Assembly (NCBI GenBank): GCA_004431415.1
Contig: QPMI01000114.1
Coordinates: forward strand, 1-64,000
Direction of reading: 5' to 3'
DNA from: Cyanophora paradoxa
Taxonomy: Eukaryota; Glaucocystophyceae; Cyanophorales; Cyanophoraceae
DNA length: 64,000 nucleotides
The translations under genes were made by a program, and so were the position numbers. The stretch's first letter is position 1. Each line of letters begins with the position of its first letter. The notes below the pieces were generated by a model that saw nothing but the letters and a program-made list of their open reading frames with translations, searched no databases and was not told the DNA's origin. Positions 22,801 to 33,400 of this stretch are shown piece after piece.

Positions 22801-25189
22801 GTCGTCGGTCGGCCGCTGAACCCACCGGCGCCTGCCCCGGCCACGCGCCAGGCCGGGGCGGTCGGACCGCCGCGGAGGGGGCTCGTCATTGCCCGCGGCG
22901 GGGGGGAGGCGGTCGGCGGGCGGCTGGAAGCCCGGCGGAACGCGCCACTGGAGCCTCCCTTCTCCCGACCGCGGCTGCCCGACCCGGTCCTCCCCCGTCC
23001 TGTCCCACCGCCCAACGTCGCCCCATGCCGTGCCCTCCTCCCTGCCCCCGTCCCCCTTACCCCCGACCAACCTTCCCGGATGCCCTGAGCCCGGCGGCTC
23101 CACCAGGCTTGCTCTCGGACGAGCGAGCCCCCGACCCGACCCGCCGTGCCGACGACACGGCGGGCCGTACGCTAGCGTGTACAGGGAGGTTTAGATTATA
23201 GTGCGCCTTCTCGGAGGCCCTAGCTTACTAGGCATAGCGCTAGCTACAGCTGCAGCTCACTTCGCTGCCCACCTCTGATTTCTATTCTCGTCCCTGGGTA
23301 GTCACTCCCTTTCCCGCGTATACGTAGGATCTTTCCTGTGCTGCAGCTCTAGACTTAGTCCCCGGGGTAGCATCTCCAGTTACTTCCACATCCGAGCTCC
23401 ACCCGGTCCGATGTCCGAAAGGCTTAGTCCCGTAGGCTCATCTCTCGACTTGACACAGATGGACACCTCAGTTCCATCTATAGCCATTTGTCTCGGTGTG
23501 TGCGAATTCATTTATGCCCGCTCAAGCTTCGCCTTCAGCTGCGTGCACTCTCTACGCGAAGCAAAGCCGTGGGCACCATTTTAAATTTGCAGATCCATGG
23601 CAAAGCCCGGTGCTGAGAGGCTGCGCGCGCAGTCGTTGCAGGGAGTGCACTCCAATATGGTGTGAGCATGTCGCGCCGACGTTTGCAGAATGTTGCTCAA
23701 TTGCAAGGCCTTCGCCGCGCTCTCAAATCGGCGATAAGTGACGCGGGCGTACTGAATCCGTCCGACGTCGAGACGTGGTTTGGAGACTCGAAATCAAATG
23801 CAGCCGCAGCGGATGCAGGAGCCAAACACGCCAGTGACGGCTGGCACAGGTGCGGCATTCATTCTTCAATGGACGCGAACACCGCTAATTATAACCTTAA
23901 GCTTGCGTCAATCACCTCCAGGCTGGGCTTCTTCACGTACGACGACTGCGTGGCTTTCGTCGCGAACTCGTCGCACACCGCGGCCCAGTGCGCGGCGCAT
24001 TTTATTTCTGCGTCTCTCTGACGTGAGGCAGCAGGTGCGGATCGCCTATCTTCTCGGCACACGGACGCGAACTGCTTCAAGATCTAGAAGTTGATCATGA
24101 TGCCGGAGTTAGTTCGCAAGCGGCTCGCGTCCTTATGCATGTGCCGTGATGCGACGCGACTGCAGATCAACATACACGGACGCAGGCATCTTCTCCAGAC
24201 AGAAGACCCTTGCTTCCACGGCTCGACGACGCTCCAGCTCGAGGACGGCCGCCGCATGCGCCTTGACGACCCCGCCTTCCGCCACGGACCCGGTCTGGCT
24301 AGGACTGTCCGGGTGCAGGCCGCTGCATCCGACGGCTCCCTGCACTTCGCGGTGCGCATGCATTCAATATTGAAGCGCATAGCTCAAAGATCCTAAACGT
24401 GTCCCAACCGGCAGAGGTTCTACGGGAACACCCACAAGCCAGGCTACAAACCGCAGCCGTTCGTCAAGATCTCGACACGATCTTCGAACCTCATCTTGAC
24501 GCCGGGTATGCTCTGCTCTCTCTGCGATGCTGACGTGACCGGTCTCTATACTCATGGCTTTTGCAAATGCCTCATCAGGCCACTTTGTAAATGTCGCAGA
24601 GACGGAATCGTGGCGTGAGGCGCGCCTGCTGGTGGCCGCCCGCGTGAAGAAGGGCCACTACGTCTTCATCGAGCACGAGGGGCGCCTTATCGCCGAGGCG
24701 GTGACTGTCGTGGAGGACGTGATCGAGCGCGGGTCGTTCGGCATCTGGGTCGAGGGGGATCTTCCTCTCGTCAACGGCATCGCCGCGTCCGTCGCCACAG
24801 TCGGTGCGTGATCTCGATGAAGAGTTGACAGTGCACGTCTGCTACATGCAGCTAACTGCGTTTGCCCAGATCTACTGTACAGCAAGGAGGAGCTTCGAGC
24901 CAACACGCACTGGATGGTCGACGTTTGCTCCGCGATTATCTATTGGATGCAGCAGCTGGGCCTTTTTACAGCCCGCATCTTGTACCCGATCATCATCGCC
25001 CCGACGGCGAACCCTCGCCTGTCTTTTGAGCGGCTCGTCGAAAGAATCAACAGCATCTCACCAAGCCAGTTCATAGCTCTTGGGATCGGCTTCGTCGTCA
25101 TTCCGGCCTTGGCAATGGTGCGGCTGGTGTGGAGGAAGATTTGCACCATGCATATGGCGTCTCGCTCCAAGACGATCAAGCTCGTGTGA
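13816..25189 (+). CDS. EF-hand, membrane-anchored Hedgehog-type (Hint) autoprocessing protein
   Basis: Twelve exons in consistent phase: 13816-14020, 14103-14144, 14253-14304, 14408-14573, 14644-14802, 14892-14969, 23689-23987, 24035-24128, 24199-24351, 24415-24505, 24579-24803, 24870-25189. They total 1884 nt, or 627 aa. The protein has a low-complexity N-terminus, one canonical EF-hand loop (residues 66-77, DLNGDGEITLPE, formed only after splicing exons 1 and 2), a membrane helix (about 98-121), a region with scattered cysteines (about 122-365), a Hint domain (370-520) and a hydrophobic C-terminus with at least one more helix (about 590-612). Hint residues Cys370 (CFHG), Thr445 and His448 (LTPGH) are present, so self-cleavage at Cys370 is plausible. 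Most donors are GTGCGC or GTCAGC. The 47-nt intron 7 and the exon 6-7 join across 8.7 kb are the least certain steps. The protein could be a lumenal or surface precursor; no function is known. Confidence 0.83.
14008..14128 (+). other. EF-hand calcium-binding loop split by intron 1
   Basis: The loop DLNGDGEITLPE has acidic or polar ligands at positions 1, 3, 5, 7 and 12 and the invariant Gly at 6. Its first four residues are in exon 1 and the rest in exon 2. Intron 14021-14102 divides the Gly codon (G|GG). This join gives independent support for the gene model. Confidence 0.88.
15330..22470 (+). mobile_element. Non-LTR (LINE) retrotransposon A, nearly full length
   Basis: One long polyprotein region (endonuclease, reverse transcriptase, RNase H, zinc fingers) preceded by a pyrimidine-rich leader from about 15330 and followed by only a short tail with a run of about 19 G (22448-22466). 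No separate gag-like ORF1 is seen. The exact ends and target-site duplication could not be fixed. It lies sense in intron 6 of the Hint gene. Confidence 0.88.
15754..22426 (+). pseudogene. LINE A polyprotein: EEP endonuclease, reverse transcriptase, RNase H (two frameshifts)
   Basis: The ATG at 15754 is the likely start; an in-frame ATG exists at 15589. Domains in order: an apurinic-type endonuclease (RVMTFNTRG, LMALQE, then LILLGDWNSV and SDHFPVM, about 15985-16890); a reverse transcriptase (ITLQEVGLKL at 18152, DIRRAYDSVSW, CGLPQG, YADD at 18704-18715); an RNase H (WTDGS at 20750, NKAELQA, VHIDNQNAI, HNDVADALA to about 21205); and cysteine-histidine clusters (CAAC...HVFLC near 21613-21775, CPAC near 22262). 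The frame changes near 16190-16200 (in an A-rich GAAATCGAAAACC stretch) and near 18395, each by the equivalent of one missing base. The copy is therefore inactive unless these are sequencing errors. With them corrected it would be about 2,220 residues. Confidence 0.92.
22470..23640. other. GC-rich then mixed sequence inside the large intron; no gene seen
   Basis: From 22470 to about 23190 the sequence is GC-rich with Pro/Arg-type frames only. After about 23200 it becomes less GC-rich and contains short palindromes such as GCTAGCTACAGCTGCAGCT. It could include the untranslated 3' part of LINE A. Confidence 0.45.
24211..24803 (+). other. Hint (Hedgehog autoprocessing) domain
   Basis: Encoded by exons 9-11 of the gene at 13816. 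It begins at Cys370 (CFHGSTTLQLEDGRR) and has the block FVKISTRSSNLILTPGH, whose final GH is created by splicing 24505 to 24579. It then reads ARVKKGHYVFIE, typical of the 'rV..Gd.v' block, and ends with LPLVNGIAASVATV, matching the Hog terminal 'vNGv.AS' block. The usual Cys after AS is replaced by Val. The nucleophile Cys and the Thr-x-x-His pair are intact. Confidence 0.87.
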
Positions 25190-25261
25190 TGCTGCAGATT
25201 TAGATGTGGACCTGTACATAATCGATGTACATGTCAAAGGCTGGCCGTGCAAATCAAAGCA

Positions 25262-25985
25262 ATCGAGGGGCGAGCCCTGCCGGAGGCGGCGCCCCTGCGT
25301 CACCCGAGGCCGGTCGGCCCGGCGGGCGAGGCGCGCCCCCGCCGGCGTGCGGGGGCGGCCGACCGCGCCTCACGTGCACAGCTATACAGGCCGCCGAGCC
25401 CGCCCCAGAAGGGCTATTCGTCGGCCCGCCAGCCAGGCTCCCGGCGGCCGCCTGCGCGGGCCGGGGCCGGCCTCCAGCAGCAGCGTGAGGTGGGCGTGGC
25501 CATGGGCCGGGGCGGGGCGCGCGGCCCGGGGCGGCCGGCCGCGCGCGCGGGGGCCGCGCCCGCCGCCGCCAGAGCCGTCGCGCCCATCTGCGCCGCCGTC
25601 GGCGCGGGGCGGGGCGGGGCGGGACGGGGCTGGGCCGGGCCCGGGGCGGGTCTCGAGGAGGGGAGGCGGTCGAGAGCGGCAGCGGCGCAGCGGCGCCCGT
25701 CCGCCAGCGCTGCCTCCGCGCTGCCGCCCGTCAGGGCCCGAGGGCGCCGGAGGGCGGCGGCGGGGCGGGCCGCAGCGCACTGCCAGGGCCGAGGGAAGCG
25801 GATGCGATCGTCGTCGGAGCGCGGCGCCAGCGCCGCCGCGTCCATGGCCATCTGCGCCCCCGTCGACGTCGGCGCGGGCTGGCGCGGGGCGGGGCCGGGG
25901 CGGGGCGGGGACGGAGCTCGAGCTCGAGGCGAGCCTCAGCCTGGCCCTCAGGGCCTCGAGGAGGAGGCCGGCGCCGGCGCCTCAC
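25262..25985. repeat. Partial third copy of the segmental-duplication middle block
   Basis: Matches about 5323-5870 of copy 1 and 51735-52180 of copy 2, starting at GCAATCGAGGGGCGGG-like sequence 70 bp after the Hint gene stop. It is diverged: the minus-strand stretch ADEEPFWGELGG of copy 1 reads ADE-stop-PFWGGLGG here. It looks like a decayed fragment. Confidence 0.8.
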
Positions 25986-25989
25986 AGTG

Positions 25990-27158
25990 CTTCAGCGCCG
26001 CGTTTTGAGCCCAGGACCGTCGGATTAAGGTCTGGGGCCGCATGATGTCAGCATGATGCCGCAATGATGAAAAGTGATGCTTGTATGGAAATGGCAGCAA
26101 TGGAACTTGGGACTTGGAATTTTTTTTGGGCAAACGCAGTGTTCCGGCATGACTCGGACCCGAACCCGAGCAAAACCGTTGTATGGAGACGGAAATAGCT
26201 CGGGGACTAGCCCCGCGGCAGGACTAGTACTAGCCCCACGCAGTGAATTTAAAATTTCACTTTCGCAAATTGCAAATTGAAAATTTACATATTAATTTTC
26301 AGAAAATTTTCACTGCCAAAAAGAGCACTGAAAACTTTCAATATATTGCAAAATACCCCCCCCCCCCTATTTTCGAGCACGCGCCGGCGCGCCCCCCCCC
26401 CCGGCCTTCTTGCAATATAGATGCGACTCATGATCACGCATTATATTTAACTTTCAAACTTTCAAACTTTCGAAAACTTTCAGCATCAGCAGCGCGAGCA
26501 GCACTGCTGCAGCAGCCGCCGCGCCGCGCCACACGTGTACGTATACGCGCGCACAGATCTAGATGGCGGACGCGTCCAGCACTACTGCTGCGCAGCAGTA
26601 GCGCCATCGTGGCCGCGGCGCCGTCGTCGGCGCCGTCGCCGCCGTCGCCTGGTACGGCGGCGTCGGCCGGGACGGGCGCGCCGAACATGCACGGCCTCCA
26701 GCAGGCCGCGGCCGGCAAGCGCAAAGCAGGCCGGCCGGAGGACCCCATCCATCGATTCTCGCACGCTCGGCACAGCTGCAGGCGATTCCGGACGAGGTGC
26801 AGATGGGCGTTGACGACAACAGCGGCATGGCCATATGCATATGCATGGAGGCCAGCTGCAGGCCCTAGGCCTCGCTTCCGCCCTCGCGCCCGAGCCTGCT
26901 GTCGACGACATAGCGGATAGTTAATTTATGCTTAAGATCGCATTATGGACATGCTCTCTCGTGTCTGGCGTGCCGCACTGAGTGCCCCTGTGTAGAGAGA
27001 TGTAGCAGATTCGCTTTGCAAGTAAACTTTGTATGGTGAAAATATTTGCTGAAAGTTTTCGAAAATTTACTGAAAATTTTCAGGGGGGCCCGCGGGTTGG
27101 AGATAATAAAATTTCACAAACACTGGCCCCCACGCGCGCGCCGCCGGCTATAGGCTTT
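25990..27158. other. AT-rich palindrome-rich region; possible small coding piece near 26564-26870
   Basis: Short inverted motifs of the type GAAAATTTTC and AAATTTCAC recur at 26243-26345, 26447-26483 and 27040-27113, suggesting remnants of small DNA elements. Between them, 26564-26870 reads protein-like pieces (MADASSTTAAQQ, GKRKAGRPEDPIHRF, AIPDEVQMGVDDNSGMAI) in different frames. A basic GRPxDPI stretch can be found in zinc-finger transposases, but this is too little for a call. Confidence 0.3.
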
Positions 27159-27166
27159 CCCACAAA

Positions 27167-27593
27167 CAGTGTTGTCGTTATAGCGTCACCGTTATAACGG
27201 ATGACGTTATAACGTCACGTTAATAACGCGTTATAACGACCCCAGTCAATATGACGGACAGTCGTTATTAACGAGCTTCACGGCCTTCACCCCCCCTTAA
27301 CTCGCTTATTTCATCGTATTTTACCGCATTTATGACATAAAACTATGATAGAACAACTAAGAAGATGTTTACACATGCAAAGAAGGCTTAGGAAGCTCGC
27401 CGGCGATCACTGGCAGACCGCAGTCACGTACGAGCGGAAGTACCCGTGCAGGAAATGGAATATATTTAATGAATATTTAATATAATAAAATATTCAAAAT
27501 GACGAAAGTAACGCGTCATTATCCGTTATAACGCGTTATAACGGTCACGTTATAACGACCCGATTTCCCAAGTACGTTATAACGACAACACTG
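27167..27593. mobile_element. hAT-type MITE (427 bp)
   Basis: Perfect terminal inverted repeats CAGTGTTGTCGTTATA (27167-27182) and its complement (27578-27593), flanked on both sides by the 8-bp direct repeat CCCACAAA (27159-27166 and 27594-27601). An 8-bp target duplication with CAGTG termini is typical of the hAT superfamily. Subterminal GTTATAAC motifs are repeated at both ends. There is no transposase, so it is non-autonomous. Confidence 0.88.
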
Positions 27594-28263
27594 CCCACAA
27601 ATTCCCAGTGATCCTCTAAAGGTTCCCCACACTGGGCTAGGGTTGGCCGCTTGAAATTTCAAGCCATTGAAATTGCATTGAAATTAGCCCTGCCAATTTC
27701 GGAAATCCAGATCGGCGAGCGAAATTCCTGTTCTCTCCCTCCAATGTCCGTCCCGCGTGTTCGCCCCGTACTCGTCCTCAATCAATTCACGCACTTACCT
27801 CGACGATGACATCACGCAATTTTCCATCGACTCTCTCTCGTGGATCGAATCTCGAACTTGTACGCTGCAATCCCGACGTCTGTCATGAATCAATTTCGAT
27901 CCTGGCTCCCCTAAGACGATCGCTCTCCCGTGGGCGTCGAGCGAAATCGAATTTCTCTCGCGGATCGATTCCGGTATTTATACCCCGGTTCGATCGCGAA
28001 ACCCCAAAAAGTGGGACCCGGTCCCGCCTGGTCCCGCGACGAAAGCGCGGCAGGAATGCCCCAGAGCGGTACAGAAAGAGAGCCGAGGGCGCACGCACCG
28101 CTGCAAGCTCGATTGCGGGCGCCGTCGACGCTCCAGTGCGAAGAGTCGGCCGAAAATTTGATCCGGCTGGTCCCGCCCGGCACAGCGCTTCAAAGTCCTT
28201 TTTTTCGTCCGGAAACGACTTGGCTTATTCCCCCCCAAAGGGGGTACGACTTGGGCTTTAGCG
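27343..28263. repeat. 921-bp tandem duplication, unit 1
   Basis: Identical to 28264-29184 except for at least one visible substitution (A at 27770, T at 28691). The unit starts inside the MITE and includes its right half, then a stretch with TTGAAATTGCATTGAAATTAG, then an Arg/Ser-rich 151-codon frame (27806-28261), which I do not regard as a proven gene. The junction shares the dinucleotide CT, consistent with a recent tandem duplication. Confidence 0.95.
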
Positions 28264-29184
28264 CTATGATAGAACAACTAAGAAGATGTTTACACATGCA
28301 AAGAAGGCTTAGGAAGCTCGCCGGCGATCACTGGCAGACCGCAGTCACGTACGAGCGGAAGTACCCGTGCAGGAAATGGAATATATTTAATGAATATTTA
28401 ATATAATAAAATATTCAAAATGACGAAAGTAACGCGTCATTATCCGTTATAACGCGTTATAACGGTCACGTTATAACGACCCGATTTCCCAAGTACGTTA
28501 TAACGACAACACTGCCCACAAATTCCCAGTGATCCTCTAAAGGTTCCCCACACTGGGCTAGGGTTGGCCGCTTGAAATTTCAAGCCATTGAAATTGCATT
28601 GAAATTAGCCCTGCCAATTTCGGAAATCCAGATCGGCGAGCGAAATTCCTGTTCTCTCCCTCCAATGTCCGTCCCGCGTGTTCGCCCCGTTCTCGTCCTC
28701 AATCAATTCACGCACTTACCTCGACGATGACATCACGCAATTTTCCATCGACTCTCTCTCGTGGATCGAATCTCGAACTTGTACGCTGCAATCCCGACGT
28801 CTGTCATGAATCAATTTCGATCCTGGCTCCCCTAAGACGATCGCTCTCCCGTGGGCGTCGAGCGAAATCGAATTTCTCTCGCGGATCGATTCCGGTATTT
28901 ATACCCCGGTTCGATCGCGAAACCCCAAAAAGTGGGACCCGGTCCCGCCTGGTCCCGCGACGAAAGCGCGGCAGGAATGCCCCAGAGCGGTACAGAAAGA
29001 GAGCCGAGGGCGCACGCACCGCTGCAAGCTCGATTGCGGGCGCCGTCGACGCTCCAGTGCGAAGAGTCGGCCGAAAATTTGATCCGGCTGGTCCCGCCCG
29101 GCACAGCGCTTCAAAGTCCTTTTTTTCGTCCGGAAACGACTTGGCTTATTCCCCCCCAAAGGGGGTACGACTTGGGCTTTAGCG
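28264..29184. repeat. 921-bp tandem duplication, unit 2
   Basis: Second unit, which carries a right-half MITE without its left end (28264-28514). Its last 84 bp (29101-29184) form the outer edge of the left arm of the large palindrome that follows. Confidence 0.95.
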
Positions 29185-30390
29185 CTTGCCTTCAGCTGCC
29201 GGCACGGCGAACGCTATCTCCACGCCATCGCCTCCCGTTCTGGCAGCGAGTAGTATTGCCTAGATAACATCGATTGGGCGGGTCCTCGCCGCCTGAGGCC
29301 GCCCAGATCGCCCGCCCGCACAGGAATCGTCAGCCAGCGAGCGTCAGGCCGGCGGCGCATCGGACGTATCCACCGACTAGCCGGCATGACCAGCGCTCTT
29401 TCCGGACGTAGTACAGCACTTCCGGGGGCTTCACGCGCGCCCGGCAGCTCGGCAGCGAATCTCGGGCGCGGAAGCTTGGAGCGACTTTCGGATCTCTGGG
29501 CGCAGCTCACCCGCAGGTGTCTTTCCTGCCTTCTCGATGCATATCCATCCACTAGCTGCGATCTGAGCCGCCCGCGCAGTGCCTGCGAGTTGGAACGGGG
29601 GGGTGCCTCCCGGCGGTCCTACGCCTGCCCCACCAACGCGGCGCCGCTCACCCTGTATGCGTTCGAGGGCTCTATTATCGATGTGCGTACCTTCTCCAGC
29701 GGTCGTGGCTCGGTTCCGCTCACGGGAAGAGGTCGCGCGCCCCAGATCAGTTTGCCCCCATCGCGTTTCGGTTGCGCCTCGCTCTTCTCCGACGCCATGT
29801 TCCTCTAGCGGTACGCCAGCACTTTGCCATACATGTTTACTATCCGCGTGCAAGCCCTGACCCGCCGCCGCGCAGCGGGTGGCGCGCCCGGCCTCGCCCC
29901 GCCAAGGGGGGTGGTTCGCGGACCGGCGACCTGGAAACTGAGCCCCGCCGCCCGGAAGTGCGTGCTTCTCTTTCTATATGTTAAATGTGAACTATGCGCG
30001 CTGCTCCCCGGCCCAGGCGCTTCGCTCCGCGCCGCTGACTGTGCACCACCAGTTAGAGACCTGCAGCCAGTTCACCACCACGGCACCCACGGCGTGTCTA
30101 GGTGCGGTTTCACGGTATGAAACCACTTCATTGTCGACATAAGCTGACTAAACTGCCGGGATGCAGCGGGCGCCGCCGGAATGGCCAAGATGACCACCAT
30201 GGCACCTCGGCGCCTCGCTACCCTGGTGCGCTCGCCGGCCGCCTGTTGCAGTTTCCGGCTTTGCTGATCGATGCGCACGTAGGCCGCTCGCTGTTGGGTG
30301 CGGCGAGGGTCCGCCACTGGCGCCGTGGCTCACACTGGGCGGGGGGCCGCCGACCGTGACCACCAAAACGAGCCCGGCCTCTGCTGTGCG
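29101..30390. repeat. Left arm of large inverted repeat
   Basis: Reverse complement of 33400-34677 with scattered differences. The outer edge is GCACAGCGCTTCAAAGTCC and the inner edge is near AGCCCGGCC (30372-30390). Both arms keep an 80-aa frame (30317-30072 on -, 33473-33715 on +) containing YVRIDQQSRKLQQAAGERTR and a hydrophobic AMVVILAIPAA. They also keep a frame with LYAFEGSIIDVRTFSSGRG (29650-29712 on +, and its counterpart on - in the right arm). These may be remnants of an element's coding region, which I do not recognise. Confidence 0.88.
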
Positions 30391-33300
30391 AAAGCGCATC
30401 GTAAAGATTATGTTGATGTCAAGAAGACTTGCTATCCGCTAGGCGCGAGGTAGCCTGTGTATGGAGCGCGCCTATGAACGGACCTGTTTTTTGAATCTCA
30501 GAAGCTGGGGACTGAGGGCTGGGGCTCGCGCATAGCAACGTTTGAGCTACATGTCGATCGAAAGCGATCGCAATCAGTTGCAGTGAGCTAGCTAGACGGG
30601 ATGGTGGCACGTTCTGTTGTATGGGGGTACCAGTGTGTTTTTCCTGGTGAACCCGACTTTTTTTCAGGACTATGAAGCGCTGTGCGGTCCCGCGACGCGC
30701 GCAATCGATGCGTACTGGCGCGCATAGACATAGCACGGTCTGCGCACTCCAGCGATCCGCTTTTCGGAGCCGGAACAACGCAGGAAGGCACGCGGTGGCG
30801 AAAATTCGATCCTGCACAGGCCCGGACATCTTTCCGCGCGCCGTAACAGTCCGGCGCCCGGGGAAAAAAGCTATGGTAAACATTTAAAAAAACCGGCCGA
30901 TCTGGGGTGGGCCGGACTCGAACTAGGGGTCTTGCTGATCGTAGCTAGCTTGCTGCGTTCGAATGCTAGCAGGCTTAAGCGCGTTGTCGGGAAACAAAGA
31001 GAAGCCTCTAACTGCGCCGTCCGCGGCAGCGAGCGCGATCCACGTGAAGCTAGCTAGTGCCGCAGTGCCGGAGTGCCCGAGCAGGCAGCTCCGGATCCAC
31101 GCGCTGATGCGCTTTCGAAAGCTAGCGTTGGTGCGTAGAGAACGCGCCGGCTCGCGCCGCCGGGAGAGCTAGCTAACGGGGTCCCGCGGTGCCTGCCCTT
31201 TGTCCCGCCCGGGCGGCTGTCCGGCAGCAGCGACGGCGCAGCGCCGCAGCCAATCGACTATGAGGCATCGAGTAGCGTCGCAGAGACTCGTTGCACACGC
31301 CCCCCTAAGATTGGAAGCGCCTCCGCGTCCGCGTCCGCAGGCGCGCCTCGCCCGGCCGCGCAACGCGCCCTAGCGGCGGCTGCGCGAGATGCGAGGCGGA
31401 CTTCTTCTCCCTCCTGAGCATGAGCCCGAGTGCGCGCTGGCTCCCCGCCGCGCCCCCGCCCCGCGCCCCCGCCCCGCGCCCCCGCCCCGCGCACGGCGCC
31501 ACAGGCTCTCACATTGCTCCTCTTCGAACAGCTGGAAGCGGCGCAGAAAAACAGAACGAGGGCGGGGCGCTCAGCTCCAGCGTCATGCGGCGTCTTCCAG
31601 AACGGCGTCGTACCGGCGAGCTGTCCCCTCGCCCTGCCGCGCGATCTTGTTAGAATCGCAAAGGGGGGCTCCTGCGGCGGGGCGCGCGCCGCGCGGGCGG
31701 GGGGCGCGGGCGGGGCTGCACGGACTCGCTTGGCGTCGGCGGACGGCGTCGGCGGCGTCGCGGCGTCGTCCCTCGCGTTCAGGGCGCCCGGCGGCGGCGC
31801 CGCGCGGCCTCCTGCGGCGGGGCGCGCGCCGCGCGGGCGGGGGCGCGGGCGGGGCTGCACGGACTCGCTTGGCGTCGGCGGACGGCGTCGGCGGCGTCGC
31901 GGCGTCGTCCCCTCGCGTTCAGGGCGCCCGGCGGCGGCGCCGCGCGGCCTCCTGCGGCGGGGCGCGCGCCGCGCAGACGGGGGCGCGGGCGGGGCTGCAC
32001 GGACTCGCTTGGCGTCGGCAGACGGCGTCGGCGGCGTCGCGGCGTCGTCCCTCGCGTTCAGGGCGCCCGGCGGCGGCGCCGCGCGGCCTCCTGCGGCGGG
32101 GCGCGCGCCGCGCAGACGGGGGCGCGGGCGGGGCTGCACGGACTCGCTTGGCGTCGGCAGACGGCGTCGGCGGCGTCGCGGCGTCGTCCCCTCGCGTTCA
32201 GGGCGCCCGGCGGCGGCGCCGCGCGGCCTCCTGCGGCGGGGCGCGCGCCGCGCGGGCGGGGGCGCGGGCGGGGCTGCACGGACTCGCTTGGCGTCGGCGG
32301 ACGGCGTCGGCGGCGTCGCGGCGTCGTCCCCTCGCGTTCAGGGCGCCCGGCGGCGGCGTCGCGCGGCCTCCTGCTCCAAGCCCACACATCTGGCAAGCTC
32401 TGCATGGCAAGCCAGCGAGCCCCGGAAGCACGCACGTGAACGTGGCAGGCCTGCTGCGGGCGATGGCGAGCCGGCTAGTCTTCCGGAACAGCCTTGATGT
32501 GCAGAGCCGCGACCTGGGAGTAAGCGCGATCGAGCGCGGGGCTAGGCCGCCGACGGCGTAAGGTTGAAGGCGCCAGCTAGCGCGAGAGGCTGGGCTCTTG
32601 GGATCCTGCTGACGCGGGCGTTAGCGCGCTCGCACGACGTCTCCAAGGCACGAACGCACATAGAAGTAGTATCTCCGACCTCGGCGATGCGCAGCTTCTC
32701 CCCTCGCCGAACTGCGCCTTCAGGACGCCGCCAGACGGGACGCTGGTGCGGCTGTAGTTGATGCGCTTCTCGCCGAGGCATTCTAGCCACGATTTAAGGT
32801 CGTCCTCTGGCCCGATGCTCTCCCAACTACACTCTCCCCAGGGTCATGCAAACCAAGTTCCCGGGATTTGAACCCTTGCTGTTCGGAGGAAAACGGTCTA
32901 ATTTCCAGTTTCCCTACCATAGCTTTTTTCCCCGGGCGCCGGACTGTTACGCGCCCACGCCGCGGCGCATGCGCGGAACAATAGTATAAGCATTTGAGAT
33001 GTAGACAAACCCTTCCGCGCGCTTTGCAGATGCGCCGGGCCGCGAGGACCCAGCCGAACCCGAGAATTCGATCCTTGACGAACCTGCCCATCTTTCCGCG
33101 CGCCCTCGCATCACAGCGCTTCAAAGTCCCGAAAAAAAGTCGGCTTGACCAGGAAAAAAAGACTGGTACCCCCATACAAACTGTGGGAGGACCACCGACG
33201 CATCTCGCGCGAGCGCTGGCGACTGCAATCGTCTCAGATCGATGCGCTGAGCAAACGGTTGCATGCGCGTCCCAGCCCGCCCACTACCAGCTTTGGAACG

Positions 33301-33400
33301 GGTCAAAAGTAGGTCCGCGTTCAAACTTCCCGAGCACTGCTACTCTAACGCATGCAACCGTTTGCAGAGCATAACAAGAGCCGCTGATTCCGCTTGAGAG
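30390..33400. other. Spacer of the large palindrome, itself partly inverted
   Basis: Diverged inverted similarity continues inward: 30620-30690 with 33110-33175 (CTTCAAAGTCC...AAAAAAAGTCGG), and 30836-30880 with 32918-32960 (GCGCGCCGTAACAGTCCGGC). The centre holds the GC-rich minisatellite. No convincing gene. Confidence 0.6.
31671..32370. repeat. Minisatellite: five ~139-bp GC-rich units
   Basis: Units begin TCCTGCGGCGGGGCGCGCGC at about 31671, 31809, 31948, 32086 and 32227 and contain GGCTGCACGGACTCGCTTGG. They differ by a few substitutions and single-base length changes, so all six frames are open in places. The long Arg/Ala-rich frames here are artefacts. Confidence 0.95.

Larger units (their letters stand above)
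14970..23688 (+). other. 8.7-kb intron 6 of the Hint gene, carrying a non-LTR retrotransposon
   Basis: The donor GTCAGC follows exon 6 in phase 0, and the acceptor TTTGCAG precedes exon 7 in phase 0. All other introns of the gene are 47-108 nt. The extra length is explained by the LINE at about 15330-22430 in the same orientation, plus GC-rich sequence of unknown origin up to 23.2 kb and AT-richer intron sequence before the acceptor. Confidence 0.7.

Noticed and set aside
27806-28261. 151-codon Arg/Ser-rich frame in both 921-bp units
   Set aside because: Conservation is due to the recent DNA duplication. It overlaps other equally open frames and shows no domain.
31258-32561. Arg/Ala-rich frames of 290-390 codons
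   Set aside because: They come from the five-unit minisatellite, whose units shift frame by single bases. All repeats translate to the same low-complexity peptides on both strands.
32850-32930. tRNA-like B-box (GGGTTCAAATCCC on the minus strand) and a similar AGTTCGAGTCC at about 30913
   Set aside because: No T-stem of five pairs, no acceptor stem and no anticodon arm can be folded around either site. It could at most be a worn tRNA-derived repeat.
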